DNA from: JAGXRK01 sp963714415
GTDB taxonomy: Bacteria > Bacteroidota > Ignavibacteria > Ignavibacteriales > Ignavibacteriaceae
Direction: 5' to 3'
DNA: 64,000 nucleotides
Assembly: GCA_963714415.1 (NCBI GenBank)
Contig: CAVQOL010000001.1
Coordinates: 372,001-436,000 of the forward strand
The translations under genes and the position numbers were made by a program. Positions 55,383-64,000 of the stretch are shown piece by piece. Numbering within the stretch: position 1 is the stretch's first letter; every line of letters starts with the position of its first letter. Under the pieces are notes generated by a model, which saw nothing but the letters and a program-made list of their open reading frames with translations, was not told the DNA's origin and made no database searches.

Positions 55383-57488
55383 GTGAAAACTCTAATTTCC
55401 ATAACTGCTGTTTTAATCCTGCTTCCATTATTTGTCTCTACCGCACAGATAAAATATCCTGAAACAAAAAAAGTTGATGTGATTGATGATTATCACGGAA
55501 TAAAAATCGCCGATCCATACCGCTGGCTGGAAGATGATAACTCTGAAGAAACCAAAGCATGGGTAACAGATCAAAACAAAGTTACGTCTGGTTATCTGGA
55601 GAGTATCCCTTTCCGCGATGCATTGAAGAAGAGATATACCAAGCTCTTTAACTATCCTAAATATGGTGCGCCTTTCAAAGCTGGAGAAAAATACTATTTC
55701 TTCAAGAATGACGGACTGCAAAATCAAAACGTTATGTACGTTAAGGATAAACTCGATAGTGAAGCAAAATTATTTTTAGATCCGAACAAGCTTTCTGAAG
55801 ACGGAACAAAATCTCTTTCAAGTCTTTCATTCTCAGAAGATGGTAAATGGTTCGCTTATGGAATTTCTTCAGGCGGATCGGATTGGGATGATTTCTTTGT
55901 GATGAATGCATTGTCCGGTGAAAAGCTAAGTGACCATTTAAAATGGATTAAATTTTCCGGAATGGCATGGAAGGGAGAAGGTTTTTATTACAGCCGTTAT
56001 CCACAACCAGAAGGATCAGAACTCTCAACAAAAAATCAGTTCAGTAAAGTATATTATCATAAAGTAGGTGATGACCAATCCAAAGATGTTATTGTTTATG
56101 AGGATATCTCAATGCCGGACCGCGGTTTTTATGCGGGGACAACAGAAGATGAAAGATTTCTGATAATTTCTTTTTCCGAAGGAACAAATAATAACGGCTG
56201 GCTTGTGAAAGATTTCTCTGATCCAAATAACATGTTCATTCCAATCGTTGACGATCTAAACAACAATTACAGTGTGATAGATAATATCGGTGATAAGCTT
56301 TTAGTGCTGACAGATTATAATGCCCCGAAGTACAGACTAATTTTAGTTGATCCGAAAAATCCTGCAAGAGAATACTGGAAAGATGTAATACCCGAAAAAG
56401 AAAACGTTCTTCAGTCTATTCAGATAATCGGGGAAAAGTTAGTTGCTACTTATATGCAGGATGCAAGTCATCACGCTTACCTTTTTGATTTGGATGGCAC
56501 TCCTGAGGGTGAAATAGAACTTCCGTCATTAGGAACTGTTGGCTTCAGCGGGAAACGCGGTGATAATACTGCTTTCTATACCTTTACTTCATTCACTTAC
56601 CCGGGAACAATTTATAAGTTCGATGTGACAACAAAAAAATCCGAATTATACCAGCAAATTGAATTAGATTTTGATTTTGCCAATTATGAAACAAAACAAG
56701 TTTTCTATAAAAGCAAAGACGGCACAAAGATTCCGATGTTCATTGTGCATAAAAAAGGATTGGAGTTAAACGGAAACAATCCAACTTTTCTTTATGCTTA
56801 TGGTGGATTTAATATTTCAATGCTTCCTTATTTCAGTACTTCAAGATTGATGTGGCTTGAGAACGGTGGTGTGTTTGCAATGCCCAATATTCGCGGCGGT
56901 GGTGAATACGGTGAGGATTGGCACAAAGACGGTATGCTTGATAAAAAACAAAATGTGTTTGATGATTTTATTGCAGCAGCAGAATACTTAATTAAGGAAG
57001 GCTATACTTCTTCCGAAAAACTTGCTTGTTCAGGTGCATCGAACGGTGGACTATTAATTGGTACTGTAATAAATCAGAGACCTGAATTATTTAAGGTTGC
57101 TCTTCCCGCAGTTGGGGTTATGGATATGCTTCGCTATCATAAATTTACAATCGGACATTACTGGGCAGTTGAATACGGTTCAAGCGATTATGCAGATCAG
57201 TTTGAATACCTATATGCATACTCACCTCTTCATAACATTAAAGAAGGATTAAACTATCCCGCTACTTTAGTTACAACTGCCGATCATGATGACAGAGTTG
57301 TTCCGGCACATTCTTTCAAGTACATAGCAACACTTCAGGAAAAGTATAATGGTGAAAATCCTGTTCTGATAAGAATTGAAACAAAAGCAGGACACGGCGC
57401 GGGTAAACCAACAACTAAAATAATTGAAGAAGTCGCAGATGTATGGTCATTTGTGTTTTATAATTTGGGAGTTAAGCCTAATTATTGA
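55383..57488 (+). CDS. Prolyl oligopeptidase (S9A)
   Basis: 701 residues. A signal peptide (MKTLISITAVLILLPLFVST) indicates a periplasmic or secreted enzyme. IKIADPYRWLEDDNSEETKA is the family's N-terminal motif, followed by a seven-bladed propeller (about 75-410). The alpha/beta-hydrolase domain has the nucleophile Ser in ACSGASNGGLLIG (near residue 551), Asp in TTADHDDRVVPAHSF (near 636) and His in KAGHGAGKPT (near 670). IRGGGEYGEDWHKDG is also diagnostic. It cleaves short peptides after proline. A hairpin follows the stop codon. Confidence 0.95.
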   Translation: MKTLISITAVLILLPLFVSTAQIKYPETKKVDVIDDYHGIKIADPYRWLEDDNSEETKAWVTDQNKVTSGYLESIPFRDALKKRYTKLFNYPKYGAPFKAGEKYYFFKNDGLQNQNVMYVKDKLDSEAKLFLDPNKLSEDGTKSLSSLSFSEDGKWFAYGISSGGSDWDDFFVMNALSGEKLSDHLKWIKFSGMAWKGEGFYYSRYPQPEGSELSTKNQFSKVYYHKVGDDQSKDVIVYEDISMPDRGFYAGTTEDERFLIISFSEGTNNNGWLVKDFSDPNNMFIPIVDDLNNNYSVIDNIGDKLLVLTDYNAPKYRLILVDPKNPAREYWKDVIPEKENVLQSIQIIGEKLVATYMQDASHHAYLFDLDGTPEGEIELPSLGTVGFSGKRGDNTAFYTFTSFTYPGTIYKFDVTTKKSELYQQIELDFDFANYETKQVFYKSKDGTKIPMFIVHKKGLELNGNNPTFLYAYGGFNISMLPYFSTSRLMWLENGGVFAMPNIRGGGEYGEDWHKDGMLDKKQNVFDDFIAAAEYLIKEGYTSSEKLACSGASNGGLLIGTVINQRPELFKVALPAVGVMDMLRYHKFTIGHYWAVEYGSSDYADQFEYLYAYSPLHNIKEGLNYPATLVTTADHDDRVVPAHSFKYIATLQEKYNGENPVLIRIETKAGHGAGKPTTKIIEEVADVWSFVFYNLGVKPNY

Positions 57489-57498
57489 GTCTAAGGTT

Positions 57499-57529
57499 TG
57501 TGGAGTCCACCTTTCAGGTGGCCTCCACA
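57499..57529. terminator. Bidirectional hairpin between the S9A peptidase and RND genes
   Basis: TGTGGAG (57499-57505) pairs with CTCCACA (57523-57529) and CCACC with GGTGG inside it, giving a 12-pair stem with one mismatch and a 5-base loop. It sits in the 47-base convergent spacer. There is no strong T run on either side. Confidence 0.6.
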
Positions 57530-57535
57530 TTTATG

Positions 57536-60500
57536 TTAAATCTTTTCTTTAACTACCGATTTTTCTTTTGATGTAATATAATAGAAAGCGGGAATTACTA
57601 TCAAAGTAAGAATCGTTGAGATTGCCAATCCACCAATTGCAACAACACCAAGCGGAACTCTCATTTCTGCACCGGCATCACCAATTCCAAGCGCCAAGGG
57701 AAGCATACCAAGAATTATTGCTGTTGTTGACATGATAATTGGTTTTAATTTTGTCGGACAAGCTTCTATCAATGCTTCTTTAGGCGTTTTGCCTTCTTCT
57801 CTTCTTAACTGATTTGTGTAATCTAGAATAAGAATAGCGTTATTAACCACTATACCGATAAGCATAATTATTGCCATCAGTGAAGTGATTCCAAAAGCGA
57901 TATTCGGTAATATAAAGAGATGCAATTACTCCGATTAAAGCAAGCATAACGGTAAGCATAATTAAAACCGGCTGCCAGAAACTTTCAAGAATTGCAGCAA
58001 GAAGCATATAGGTTAAAAGAACCGCAAGGAAGAAAGCGAAAAACATATCTGCAATCATTTCATTCATCATCTTTACGTTTCCACCCCATTTAAATTGGTA
58101 TCCGGAAGGAAGATCAATTTCAGCTAATCGTTTATCAATTTCACCGGTTACATTTCCAAGCGGAACACCTGCAGCAGGAGAGCCGGAAAACATTATTGAT
58201 GTAAATTTATCTCTATGAAGAATTTTCGTATATCCGGTGGTAAATTTAATATCGGCAAGCTGTGATAGACGGAACGATCCGCGCTGAGTGGCAATAGTAA
58301 TATTACCAATCTTATCAGGCGCATTTACTGATTCATCATTAAGCGTAACAGTTATATCATATTCGTTACCAAGTTCCCTGTACTTCGAGGACTGTAAACC
58401 TTCAACCGATGAGCGAAGAGTAAAAGCAAGATCGGCAATAGTAATTCCTGCATCAACAAGTTTTTCTCTACTTGGTACAACTGTAATTTCCGGTTTGCCG
58501 GCACGGGAACTTTGATCAAGGTTTATTAATCCGGGAACATCTTTTATTTTTTCCATTACCTGATTTTTTATTGCATCCATTTGTTCCAGATCCTGTCCTA
58601 ACAGGAAGAATTGGACCGGAGCACCTCCGCCACCCATAGTTGAGCCTAAGTCAACTTTAATTTTTGCATTTGGAACAGACGCCAGGTCACGAACAAAAAC
58701 CGAAATAATTTCTTCAATTCTTTTATCTCTTTCCTTCACATCCACAAGTTGAATATCCATATACGCCATATTTGCGCCAACATCTACATTGCTTTTCTTC
58801 CCGAGAGTCGTAAGCATATGCATTATTTCCGGATGTTTTTTAACTCTGTTTTCTATCTCTTCCATCAGCTTCTCAGTTTCAGCCAGATTATATCCTTCCG
58901 GCATCTCGGCTTCAATTTTTATTCTGCCGTCATCCATAGTAGGCATAAATTCAAATCCTAGTTTTGGACCAAGTGTTATCATTGTAATAACAAAAAGAAC
59001 AAAAGCTGCAATTACTACTATAAAGCTTCTGAGTTTTGTGCTGAGAACTTTAGATAAGAGATTCTTATAATAATCAATATTCTTCTCTTCAAACCGGTAC
59101 ATAAATTTACTGAACCATGTGGGCTTGATTGTTTTGGGTAATATCAATGAAGCAAGCATCGGTGTTAATGTGAAAGACATTATGAGAGAAAATATTGTTG
59201 CGAATACTGCAGCCAAGGCCAACTCTTTTAACCACTGACCAACTAATGAGGACATATTAGCAATCGGAAGAAATACTACAATATTGGTCAGTGTGGAAGC
59301 TAATACAGCAACCATAACTTCTGATGTTCCGATAAATGATGCTTCTTTTGTCGATTTGCCAAGTCCTTTATATCTGAAAATATTTTCAATCACAACGATT
59401 GAATTTGCTACTAATACACCCACCGAAACAGAAAGACCCATTAAGGTCATCATGTTCAAAGATAGACCAGCCATCTGAATTAATAAAAATGTAGATATTA
59501 TTGAGATTGGCATCGATAGAGCAACGATTATGGTTGACCGGAAATCATGCAAAAAGATAAATAATACAATCGCGGTTAGAATTACTCCCAGAATAATATT
59601 GCTCATTGTATCATTAACGGCACTCTGAACATACTCTGAAGCATCTTTAACAACTTCTAAATCACAGCCTTCCGGCAATGATTCGTGAAATTTCCGGAAG
59701 TGACTCGTGAATTGCCTTTGCCACATCAACAACGTTACCGTCGGCACTTTTAATTATTCCTAAACGAACAACGTTTGTATTTCTAAAACCTTGTTTTACG
59801 TTGTTATAAATAGTCCTCTGTCGAATATCTTTTCCCGAATCTATAACATCGGCAACCTGTCTTAACTTTTTCGGACCAAATGCGGTTGGTATCTCTATTT
59901 CTTTTATCATTTCCGGACTTGAAAATTCACCATCAAGGCGAACTGTATATTCCTGATCCTTTATTTGAAAATATCCACCTGGAATGTCCATGTTGTGTGC
60001 AGCAAGAATTTGCGTTAGCTGAGGCAAGGAAATTGTATTTTCAAAAACAGTTTTATTATCAAGCACAATTCTTATTTCTCTTTCCTGACCACCTGCAATT
60101 TCAACATTTGCCACACCTTCGATCTGAGAAAATCTATCCTTCAAAGTTTTATCTGCAATTTCAAACAGTTGACGCGGATCAAGATTTCCGCTAAGCACAA
60201 CATCAAGAACCGAGAAAGCTTTGAGATCAACTTTTTGTACTATCGGTTTTTGAGCATCTTCAGGAAGATCATTAAGGGTCGCATCTACTTTGTCTTTTAT
60301 TTCCTGATTTGCAACACTTACATCCTTTCCGATTTTAAACTCAATAATTACAATCGAGGCACCATCGAGAGAATAGGATTCAATTCTTTCTATACCAGTA
60401 ACTGTAGATATTGCATCTTCAAGGCGCTTGCTGATTAATGTTTCAACTTCCTTTGGTCCGGCGCCGGGATAAATTGTCTGGATCGTAACAAAAGGGATTT

Positions 60501-60621
60501 CGACATCCGGTTGGAGATCTAAATTCAATCCGAAGAAAGCAATTGCACCAAAAATTACAAACACAAGCAGCCCCATGGTTGTCATCACGGGACGGTTAAT
60601 CGATATTTTAGCAAGAAACAT
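57536..60621 (-). CDS. RND efflux permease, HAE1 family (two apparent frameshifts)
   Basis: Inner-membrane drug/proton antiporter of about 1,028 residues, read in three frames. The N terminus MFLAKISINRPVMTTMGLLV and QTIYPGAGPKEVETLISKRL are typical. The central helix 4 has NMMTLMGLSVSVGVLVANSI, near the proton-relay Asp region (the Asp of AcrB-type is replaced by Ala-Asn). The C-terminal half has LGPKLGFEFMPTMDDGRIKI and IIMLIGIVVNNAILILDYTN. Breaks are near 59683-59686 (repair gives EISESLPEGCDLEVV) and near 57903-57910 (repair gives ASLYITNIAFGITS). It follows the adaptor gene by 10 bases. Confidence 0.92.
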
Positions 60622-60631
60622 TTTATTATCC

Positions 60632-61684
60632 TTATTGAATCACTTTTACTTTAACGTCGTCTGTTAACTGTGCGACACCTTGTGTAATTAATTTATCGCC
60701 AACATTCAACCCTTGCGAAATTTCATAATATATTCCGCTGGAATTCCCATTAGATATATAGGATTTCTTTGCTGTTCCGTTTTTCTCAACAAATATATAC
60801 TGACCGTTTTCATCTGTCATTACAAGATTTCTTGGGACGATAATTGCCTTTGTGTTTTCGTAAACAAGCACTTTTATTTCAACAGTAACACCACTTCTTA
60901 ATTCGTTCTTTGAGTTATCGAATTCTGCCTCAGCATAGAATGCCTGGTTATATGGATCGACAGCCATTGATACTTCAACTATCTTACCCCGGTAAACTTT
61001 TCCACCAAAGTTTACAGTGGCAGACATTCCTTTTTTAATTTGACGAATTTCTTTTTCAGTTATCAAAATCTTTGCTGACATTTTATTAAGCTGGGCAATT
61101 GTAAAAAGATGCGCATCTTTTTTTACATTATCGCCTTCTTTTACTTTTATGTCAACCACGGTTCCGTCGAAAGGAGCTTCAATAAAAATAAGTTTGTGCG
61201 TAGCTTCAAAATTATTTTTGTTTACAAGATATTGGGTTTCCACTCCGTCAAAGTTTGCCTGTGATGTTTCGCCCGCCTCTAAAAGAGCCTTCATTCTTTC
61301 ATAGGTTTTCTTGGAATTTTCATACGCTGTTTTTGATTGTTCATACATTGCGCCGGGATGATCCTGCGGAAATTCAACCACAATTTGATCTTCCTTTACA
61401 TAGTCACCAACCCTGAAATTAATTTTTTCAATCTTTCCGCCAAGCGGAGCGCCTTTGGTTGCCTCTTTAATTCCTGCAAGCTTTGCATAAAAGCTCTGGA
61501 ACTTTTCAAACGGCTGATACTCAACTGTTTCCACCTGTACAGGAATTCCTTCTTCATTCTGAATCTGATCCATACTTTTGGCAGATTCTTTATCATCACC
61601 GCAGCCGGCAAAAAAGAAGATCATTAATATTGCCGAAATCAGCAGCGCTTGTATCCCTATTCTATTTAACATCATTTTATTCAT
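60632..61684 (-). CDS. RND efflux periplasmic adaptor (MFP/HlyD family) lipoprotein
   Basis: 350 residues. The lipoprotein signal ends IFFFAGC. A biotinyl-lipoyl-like domain is split around a short coiled coil (KIEKINFRVGDYVKEDQIVV, EQSKTAYENSKKTYERMKAL, IEAPFDGTVVDIKVKEGDNV). Beta-barrel and membrane-proximal domains follow (VYRGKIVEVSMAVDPYNQAF, RNLVMTDENGQYIFVEKNGT). It bridges the RND pump and TolC. Alternative ATGs at 61675 or 61672 fit the upstream GGAG better than 61684. It lies between tolC and the permease gene. Confidence 0.92.
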   Translation of the reverse strand: MNKMMLNRIGIQALLISAILMIFFFAGCGDDKESAKSMDQIQNEEGIPVQVETVEYQPFEKFQSFYAKLAGIKEATKGAPLGGKIEKINFRVGDYVKEDQIVVEFPQDHPGAMYEQSKTAYENSKKTYERMKALLEAGETSQANFDGVETQYLVNKNNFEATHKLIFIEAPFDGTVVDIKVKEGDNVKKDAHLFTIAQLNKMSAKILITEKEIRQIKKGMSATVNFGGKVYRGKIVEVSMAVDPYNQAFYAEAEFDNSKNELRSGVTVEIKVLVYENTKAIIVPRNLVMTDENGQYIFVEKNGTAKKSYISNGNSSGIYYEISQGLNVGDKLITQGVAQLTDDVKVKVIQ

Positions 61685-61707
61685 ACTCCTGATGAATGAA
61701 TTTAATT

Positions 61708-63129
61708 TTAATTCTTTGGTATATATGGGTTGATATAATCCGGATCTATCTTGCCCATAATTTGTTCTAGTTCGTATTTTGTAATTATATAACTGTGTAT
61801 CGATTGAATTCTATTTATTCTTGCCTGCTTTAAAGCAACATCTGCGTTTTGAACTTCAAGCTGATTGCCGGTTCCTTCTTTGTATCGTATTGTTGCAATC
61901 TCATAAGCCCTTGCAGCAAGATTTACATTTCTTTCCTGTGCTTCAACAAGACTTTGAACCCGTTTCAGTTCCAGCAATTTTGCTTTAGCCTGGTTTGTAA
62001 TATAGTCTCTTAACTGTTCTAGCTGTTGTTCGGTTTGCTTGTAAGTAATGGTTGCTTGCTGAACACGGTTTTTAGTTCTTTGACCTTTCCAGAGATTCAT
62101 TGAAAAACTTACACCTACTGTTGTAGAATTGTAATTTTGAAAATCCCATTTATCTGAAGATCCGGCATAAGTATAAGTGCCGAAGGCTGCTAAAGTCGGC
62201 CAATATTCGGAAACGTCGAGGTCAATGAAAGCCTCATCAACATCCATTTTTAATTTTAAACTTTGTAGTCCGTGATTATTCCTTATAGCAAAATCAATAA
62301 TGTCTGTTTCGTCAGGTAATTCTTCTGCCACATAAACAAACTCGCCTTTTACATCTATGTCTAAGGATTGCTCAACGCCTAGAACCATCTTGAAATCATT
62401 TATGGTTGTGGCAAGCATATTTTCCATTTGAAGTAAAGTGGGACGAATATTTTCAACCTGTACTTCCGCTTGCATTCTGTCGAAATCAGAAACGAGTCCC
62501 TGTTCAAAGAGTGCGTTAACGTTTCTAAAATTTTCCTGTGCATTTTCAAAGCTTGCTTTTGTAATGTAAAGCATCTCTTTCATAAGCAGCGAGCCATAGA
62601 ATGCTCTCTCAACATTTAGCTTTGTTTTGCCTATGGTGTTACGTAATTCCGCAACAGACAAATCATAATAAATTTTTGAAGCGCCTATGCCCTTGAATAC
62701 TGTTGAGCTAAAGAGTATTTGCGATAGTGTTAACGAAGCCTCGTAGTTATTTGTTTGCGCAAAAGACTGAAGTTGTGTTTGCATCGGTAAGAATTTACTC
62801 TCGTCTCGCGGTATTACTCCTTCTTCAAACAAAATATTATACGTGGCATTTGTAAGTAATGCCTCAAAATCCGGAAACGGCATTTTGGGTTTTTTAAGAA
62901 AGTGTGCAAAACTCGCAGATAGATCGAGACTTGGCAGCGCATATCCAAAGGCTTCTCTTACTGCCGCACGAGATTTTTCTGTGTTCATTAAAGAAACCTT
63001 AATATCGGTATTATTCTCAAGCGCTAAATGAATTGCATCTTCAAGAGTAAGAATTCGTGATTGTGCATTCATTTGACTGACAGAAAGAAAAACAGTCAAA
63101 GCAATGAGAAACAAAAAAAACCTTTTCAT
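61708..63129 (-). CDS. TolC family outer-membrane efflux protein
   Basis: 473 residues. A signal peptide (MKRFFLFLIALTVFLSVSQM) is followed by the repeated helical/strand pattern of TolC channels: ILTLEDAIHLALENNTDIKV at the start of repeat 1 and ELPDETDIIDFAIRNNHGLQ at the start of repeat 2. Long helices hold LNVERAFYGSLLMKEMLYIT and LEQLRDYITNQAKAKLLELK, with YKEGTGNQLEVQNADVALKQ near the end. It is the first gene of the efflux operon, divergent from a MarR regulator 429 bases away. Confidence 0.94.
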   Translation of the reverse strand: MKRFFLFLIALTVFLSVSQMNAQSRILTLEDAIHLALENNTDIKVSLMNTEKSRAAVREAFGYALPSLDLSASFAHFLKKPKMPFPDFEALLTNATYNILFEEGVIPRDESKFLPMQTQLQSFAQTNNYEASLTLSQILFSSTVFKGIGASKIYYDLSVAELRNTIGKTKLNVERAFYGSLLMKEMLYITKASFENAQENFRNVNALFEQGLVSDFDRMQAEVQVENIRPTLLQMENMLATTINDFKMVLGVEQSLDIDVKGEFVYVAEELPDETDIIDFAIRNNHGLQSLKLKMDVDEAFIDLDVSEYWPTLAAFGTYTYAGSSDKWDFQNYNSTTVGVSFSMNLWKGQRTKNRVQQATITYKQTEQQLEQLRDYITNQAKAKLLELKRVQSLVEAQERNVNLAARAYEIATIRYKEGTGNQLEVQNADVALKQARINRIQSIHSYIITKYELEQIMGKIDPDYINPYIPKN

Positions 63130-63558
63130 TGATAACTCACAGTTGATTGAAATTTTAAACGTAGGGCTTTGTGATTATAAAGAATATCTTCTTTACAATT
63201 AAAATGATAAATATATGTTTGGTGAAAAAGTAAAATCATTTTGAATAACAACATATAAAAACAGTTGAATGAATAAACTTATATTTTTATTGACGGTAAA
63301 ATTAGCTATTCTTTTACAAATATTTGAATTAAATAAATAAAAAAATGCTTTTAAAAATCATTTTTATTAGATGTTAATAACTCACCTTACGCAAGGGGTC
63401 ATTCCGGCGAATGAAATGAGTCCGGAATTTTTGAGTTAGAGTATGTATTATAGTTATCAGGTATCACCCCGTCACACAAACTGATATAGCTTGACGGCGT
63501 TAAATGATTTTATTATGTTAGCATCAAATAATTCGATATCAAATAAAGCAAGGGCAAC
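63130..63558. other. Divergent regulatory region tolC / MarR
   Basis: This 429-base, very AT-rich spacer has no convincing ORF. It should contain both promoters and the MarR operator. It includes the nested inverted repeat at 63378-63438 and a smaller CCGTCA/TGACGG pair (63469-63497, 17-base loop) closer to the MarR gene. Confidence 0.45.
63378..63438. repeat. Nested inverted repeat with GTCATTCCGG core
   Basis: Outer arms TAACTCA (63378-63384) and TGAGTTA (63432-63438) enclose inner arms ATTCCGG (63401-63407) and CCGGAAT (63422-63428). The core GTCATTCCGGCGAATGAAAT resembles the dispersed GTCATTCCGGCGAAAGCCGGAAT elements of other bacterial genomes. Confidence 0.6.
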
Positions 63559-64000
63559 ATGGGAACAAAATATAAGGGCGGTAAGAAGGAAATAAGAATT
63601 CTCGATGCATATATCAAACTTTCCAGGGCAGCCTCATCTTTAGAAAGTCAACTCAGCCGCCAGTTGAATGAATACGGATTAACTTACAGTCAGTTTGGCG
63701 TGCTTGAAGTGCTGCTTCATCTTGGTCCAATGAACCAGAAAGATATTGCGACCAAACTGTTATCGAGCAGCAGCAACCTTGTAACTGTAATTGATAATCT
63801 TGAAAAATCCGGATTGGTTAAAAGGGAAAGAAGCGAAAAGGATAGAAGAAATTTTATTATTAACCTGACTGACCAGGGCAATAGATTTATTTTGGATTAT
63901 TTTCCGAAACACTTAAAACTTATAACTGAAAGATTTAACGTTTTAACCGACAGGGAAATTGAATCGCTTGGCAGACTAAGTAAAAAAGTGGGGCTGAATG
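63559..64000 (+). CDS. MarR family transcriptional regulator (partial, runs off the window)
   Basis: The ATG at 63559 follows an AAGGG site, and the frame stays open to base 64000 (147 codons). The MarR winged helix is clear: LESQLSRQLNEYGLTYSQFG, VLEVLLHLGPMNQKDIATKL, SSSSNLVTVIDNLEKSGLVK (recognition helix) and RERSEKDRRNFIINLTDQGN (wing with the conserved DRR). The C-terminal dimerisation helix is reached near the end. It is divergent from tolC-MFP-RND and probably represses them. Confidence 0.93.
   Translation, partial: MGTKYKGGKKEIRILDAYIKLSRAASSLESQLSRQLNEYGLTYSQFGVLEVLLHLGPMNQKDIATKLLSSSSNLVTVIDNLEKSGLVKRERSEKDRRNFIINLTDQGNRFILDYFPKHLKLITERFNVLTDREIESLGRLSKKVGLN

Noticed and set aside
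4033..60621. Programmed +1 frameshifting as a genome-wide mechanism
   Set aside because: The break sites share no slippery motif, are not next to stop codons, and lie mostly in homopolymers; one is -1. Sequence error explains them better.
61337..61692. Cys/His-rich ORFs antisense to the efflux adaptor
   Set aside because: They are mirror frames of a well-supported gene; composition is not protein-like.

Overview
The window looks like a chromosomal segment of a low-GC, Gram-negative member of the Ignavibacteria / Bacteroidota-Chlorobi assemblage. The best marker is the large secreted beta-propeller protein at 35038-37890: it ends in a type IX secretion (T9SS type A) C-terminal domain carrying the NYPNPFNP motif usual in Ignavibacteria. 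TonB receptors and TonB-domain proteins, Wzi-type and DUF5686 outer-membrane barrels, LytS/LytTR signalling and several Bacteroidota-style intergenic palindromic repeats agree with this. No rRNA, tRNA, insertion sequence, prophage or CRISPR array was found.

Layout. 1-3767: Ca2+/cation antiporter, U32 (TrhP/YegQ-like) protein and peptidase T. 3768-6497: secreted GH9 cellulase fused to a polysaccharide-deacetylase-like domain. 6511-12929: a minus-strand envelope-sugar operon (rfbA, rfbC, DegT/AryI aminotransferase, Wzi, fcl, gmd). 12997-21125: MgtE, PdxB, a three-gene set (methyltransferase, MORN-TonB protein, membrane HExxH protein), a PAS histidine kinase, a start-less small ORF and exonuclease III. 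21158-25138: ferrous-iron operon with FeoB in two parts, a membrane-anchored DtxR-FeoA-FeoA fusion, a second DtxR repressor and a perfect palindrome upstream. 25311-30993: overlapping topA-lgt-znuA-znuC, then znuB. 31082-41418: two peptidases, AI-2E-type permease, T9SS cargo protein, secreted alpha-amylase-family enzyme, HU. 41523-45523: a lone CRISPR-repeat-like 30-mer, an outer-membrane receptor and a LytS/LytTR two-component pair. 45730-48378: rseP and dxr. 48729-50968: ECF sigma factor, anti-sigma factor and two exported TonB-domain proteins. 51073-57488: DUF5686 barrel, LolA-like protein, HAD hydrolase, GNAT and prolyl oligopeptidase. 57536-64000: RND-MFP-TolC efflux operon divergent from a MarR regulator.

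How genes work together. The sugar genes make GDP-L-fucose and dTDP-sugar precursors for a surface polysaccharide that the Wzi barrel may tether. The iron operon joins metal sensing (two DtxR proteins), FeoA and FeoB. The zinc ABC transporter is coupled to topA and lgt. The efflux operon has the usual divergent MarR control.

An important caveat: at least nine apparent one-base frameshifts in eight genes (GH9, wzi, degT, pdxB, amylase, dxr, GNAT, RND) interrupt otherwise intact reading frames. All but one are extra bases, and one gene (dxr) is normally essential. This pattern suggests residual sequencing or assembly indels more than gene decay. These genes are given as single spans with the break located.

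I did not find a clearly new multi-gene system. The best leads are the membrane-anchored DtxR-FeoA-FeoA protein with its palindrome, the solitary CRISPR-repeat-like unit, the GH9-deacetylase fusion with an altered metal motif, the exported TonB-domain proteins without a membrane anchor, and two small overlooked ORFs (20130-20297 and 1080-1217).
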